From contig JASANZ010002152.1 of the NCBI GenBank assembly GCA_030849805.1, positions 7,095 to 55,475 on the forward strand: 48,381 bases of DNA, in the 5' to 3' direction. Origin of the DNA: Sergeia podlipaevii (lineage: Eukaryota; Euglenozoa; Kinetoplastea; Trypanosomatida; Trypanosomatidae). Shown one piece after another: positions 46,528 to 48,381 of the stretch (position 1 is the first letter of the stretch; each line of letters starts with the position of its first letter). The position numbers and the translations under genes are program-made. The notes under the pieces were generated by a model. The model saw only the letters and a list, made by a program, of their open reading frames with translations. It was not told where the DNA came from and did not search any database.

Positions 46528-47997
46528 CTACTGCATGATTGCCACATCCAAGGTCCAGATCTCGCACTTTGTCATTTCCGCCTTGCCATTTATCGCAAAT
46601 AAGCTGAGAGTTCGATCTTTATGAGATGGATATATACGACTGCTCATCGTGTACTCACCGTTATTGACAAACACCTCAACAGTTGAGCGATCAAAGAACG
46701 CGTGGATAAACAACAGTGGTCGACACCCCAGCTCGCAGCTGCGGTACCCACTAATTGTGTATTCCGGATAGTGGCGATTGATGACAAATCTGCGCGTTTG
46801 CCTGTCAACAACCAGCTCTAGTCCTCGTCCAAGCCACAATCCATACTTCTCTGCGGTGCTGTTCTCGAGATCCCAGACAATTTTCAACTCGTGAGCCGAG
46901 CACTCTTCTAGGAGTAGTAGCTGTGCGTTGCTCTTTACAGACTGAGCACTAATCGAATGATAGCTCTTTCGAATAAGTTCCAATTCGCGAATCGGAAGCA
47001 ACCGCAGTTTCTTTGTTTGCTCATCAATTATTATTTCTCTTGGGATAGTAAGAACTCCAGACCAATTGTGGCCTTTTGTCGGCATATTACTGTCCCAAAC
47101 ATCCAGCCATCCAATTAAAACCCGACGGCCGTCTGGCGTAGGAAACGATTGAGGGGCATAAAAATCGTGCCCTAAGTCAAGCACTTGAAATTTTGTCGTA
47201 GCTAGAAAATCTTGGTCCGGGCTCCATTCACCAACAATAGCACCAGCCTCGTAACTGTTAAGGTGAGAGCTTTCACGCGGCGGCACGCCCTGTCTGGAAA
47301 ACATCAAAACCCAATTACCTCCAAGAGAAAAAAAATCAGGTGATTCCCACGTGAACACATTGCGATCATCTGTTTTCGCCATAAGAACAAATGTGCTATC
47401 ATCCCAGTCTTCGATGTCATCTGTACTATAAAGAAGCAACTGACCCTGGTCTTTGTTATCTCGACCTCCGCATATCATCCACCATCGACCGCCCTCAAAC
47501 AAAACTTTTGGTCCACAAAAATGTGTAAAAGTAGCGGGTGGCTTCACGACAATCCCCTTCTTTTCAAAATTAAAACCGTCTTCACTAACAGCCAAGCACT
47601 GCACTTGATACATCTGATTTCCATAAGACTCATCAGATAACCAGTGGTGCCCAGTATAAATAACATAAAGCTTGTCATCGTGACAAACTGCAGACCCAGA
47701 AAGACAACCATCACGATCCCAATCATCCCCGGGTGCAAGAGAGATTGGGTGATGGCGCCAATGAATCATGTCCTCGCTAGTAAGATGGCCCCAATGCATT
47801 GGTCCCCAGCTCGAAGATCTAGGATTGTGTTGATAAAAAACATGATAAAGCCCTTTGAAGTAAACGAGCCCTGTTGGATCATTCATCCATCCGGCATAAG
47901 GCGCTATATGATATATTGGGTACAGCTCTTTATTTAGTTCCTTCCGAACGTTCAGCACCACATTGTTCGCCTCAGTCAACCGCTCCTCATGCGACAT
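46528..47997 (-). CDS. GH32 beta-fructofuranosidase (invertase/sucrase) homologue with altered RDP motif
   Basis: A 489-residue glycoside hydrolase family 32 protein, nearest in style to bacterial sucrose/sucrose-6-phosphate hydrolases. The nucleophile motif is intact (YAGWMNDPTGLVYF), as are FYQHNP, MHWGHLTSEDMIHW and DRDGCLSGSA. The acid/base Glu lies in FTWESPDFF; the usual Cys of ECPD is Ser. The third signature, normally FRDPKV, reads FCGPKV here: the Arg and the transition-state-stabilising Asp are both replaced. The C-terminal beta-sandwich is complete (FFDRSTVEVFVNNGEYTMSSR). No signal peptide is seen. The frame upstream begins with TTG; the ATG at 47997 follows a T9 tract and AG at 48010-48011. 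GH32 genes in trypanosomatids are considered bacterial transfers. This copy may be catalytically changed or inactive for fructosides. Confidence 0.92.
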   Translation of the reverse strand: MSHEERLTEANNVVLNVRKELNKELYPIYHIAPYAGWMNDPTGLVYFKGLYHVFYQHNPRSSSWGPMHWGHLTSEDMIHWRHHPISLAPGDDWDRDGCLSGSAVCHDDKLYVIYTGHHWLSDESYGNQMYQVQCLAVSEDGFNFEKKGIVVKPPATFTHFCGPKVLFEGGRWWMICGGRDNKDQGQLLLYSTDDIEDWDDSTFVLMAKTDDRNVFTWESPDFFSLGGNWVLMFSRQGVPPRESSHLNSYEAGAIVGEWSPDQDFLATTKFQVLDLGHDFYAPQSFPTPDGRRVLIGWLDVWDSNMPTKGHNWSGVLTIPREIIIDEQTKKLRLLPIRELELIRKSYHSISAQSVKSNAQLLLLEECSAHELKIVWDLENSTAEKYGLWLGRGLELVVDRQTRRFVINRHYPEYTISGYRSCELGCRPLLFIHAFFDRSTVEVFVNNGEYTMSSRIYPSHKDRTLSLFAINGKAEMTKCEIWTLDVAIMQ

Positions 47998-48009
47998 CCA
48001 CAACTCAAA

Positions 48010-48029
48010 CTATATACGTCAAAAAAAAA
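48010..48029 (-). promoter_or_regulatory. Predicted spliced-leader acceptor of the GH32 gene
   Basis: In transcript sense, nine T (48029-48021) are followed by GACGTATATAG. The AG at 48011-48010 would leave a 12-base leader. Another AG (48034-48033) lies just upstream of the tract. Confidence 0.55.
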
Positions 48030-48099
48030 CAACTAAGCAAAAAAAACTTTTATAATAAATAACACAAAAAAAAAGACAAAAATATATACATAATACAAT

Positions 48100-48381
48100 C
48101 GTAAAAGAAGAATGCAAACAGAAAAGCAAAGAGAATAGATAATAATACAATCACGCCATAAAAAATAGAGCACCCCTGCAAGTCACCAAAACAATCACAA
48201 ACAAACTTTGACAAAAGTACTAATCAACAGCACCAAAAAAAAAAATACATTGTGGAAGCGCATCACGCACATACATAAAAGCAACCGCTCACAACACACA
48301 CTACGCAAAACAACACACGCCTACAATCTTCACATGGCACAACCATCCTGCCCGCCCCCCCCCCCCCCCCCTCCCAAACCA
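48100..48381 (-). promoter_or_regulatory. Putative RNA polymerase II start region: GT-rich with terminal G tract (minus sense)
   Basis: From about 48,180 to the edge, roughly four fifths of plus-strand bases are A or C by my count, so the minus strand is GT-rich. The edge carries C17 at 48355-48371 (G17 in transcript sense). In trypanosomes, GT-rich stretches and G tracts mark start regions of polycistronic units, and all genes to the left read away from this point. The window edge prevents seeing whether genes beyond diverge. Confidence 0.45.
48355..48371. repeat. C17 homopolymer
   Basis: Seventeen consecutive C on the plus strand, preceded by CCCG and followed by TCCC, at the extreme right of the window. 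Its length may be uncertain for technical reasons. Confidence 0.9.

Noticed and set aside
1..48381. tRNA, rRNA, CRISPR arrays, bacterial operons, Shine-Dalgarno sites
   Set aside because: I looked by eye for tRNA B-box-like GGTTCGAA stretches in spacers and found only coding-sequence matches. The genome is eukaryotic with trans-splicing signals, so bacterial features do not apply.

Overview
This is nuclear DNA from a kinetoplastid flagellate, most likely a trypanosomatid. Every credible gene is intronless and lies on the minus strand. Genes are separated by short AT-rich spacers, and most start codons are preceded by a polypyrimidine tract and an AG, the signature of spliced-leader trans-splicing. 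Gene content fits: a tryparedoxin-peroxidase-type peroxiredoxin, an axonemal dynein, a farnesylation-type DnaJ and a bacterial-like GH32 invertase homologue. The GH32 gene and the moderate GC of the coding regions suggest a monoxenous or plant/insect-associated lineage rather than Trypanosoma. I cannot fix the genus.

Transcription would run from right to left. The right edge (about 48.10-48.38 kb) is strongly A+C-rich on the plus strand and ends in 17 C. On the transcribed-sense (minus) strand it is therefore GT-rich with a G tract, resembling RNA polymerase II start regions of trypanosomes. The first genes are a GH32 beta-fructofuranosidase homologue with an altered catalytic motif, a VAMP7-like longin SNARE, an alpha-helical-repeat protein, and two small membrane proteins (151 and 110 aa). 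They are followed by a TPR/RPAP3_C protein, a type I DnaJ, two very short candidate genes, an aldo-keto reductase, the meiotic factor Hop2, a FAM21-like WASH-complex subunit and a FabG/CBR4-like reductase. Then come a coiled-coil protein, two CAMK-like kinases, Prp19, a tubulin-tyrosine-ligase-family enzyme, a small basic protein, a 4,310-residue inner-arm dynein heavy chain and the peroxiredoxin.

The left 4 kb is different. It holds a decayed gene of a probable secreted or membrane protein (3.1-3.9 kb) and about 1.7 kb without genes. From 1.4 kb to the left edge lies a GC-rich, frameshifted tyrosine-recombinase gene of a TATE/DIRS-like mobile element, which runs off the window. This looks like the degenerating end of a polycistronic unit, perhaps near a subtelomere.

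Gene order in trypanosomatids rarely reflects pathways. Some genes nevertheless share themes: flagellum and microtubules (dynein, TTL, and possibly the TPR/RPAP3_C protein as a dynein-assembly co-chaperone) and endosomal traffic (VAMP7, FAM21). Where an open frame extended upstream of the first ATG only through TTG or GTG codons, I used the first ATG that follows a plausible splice acceptor.
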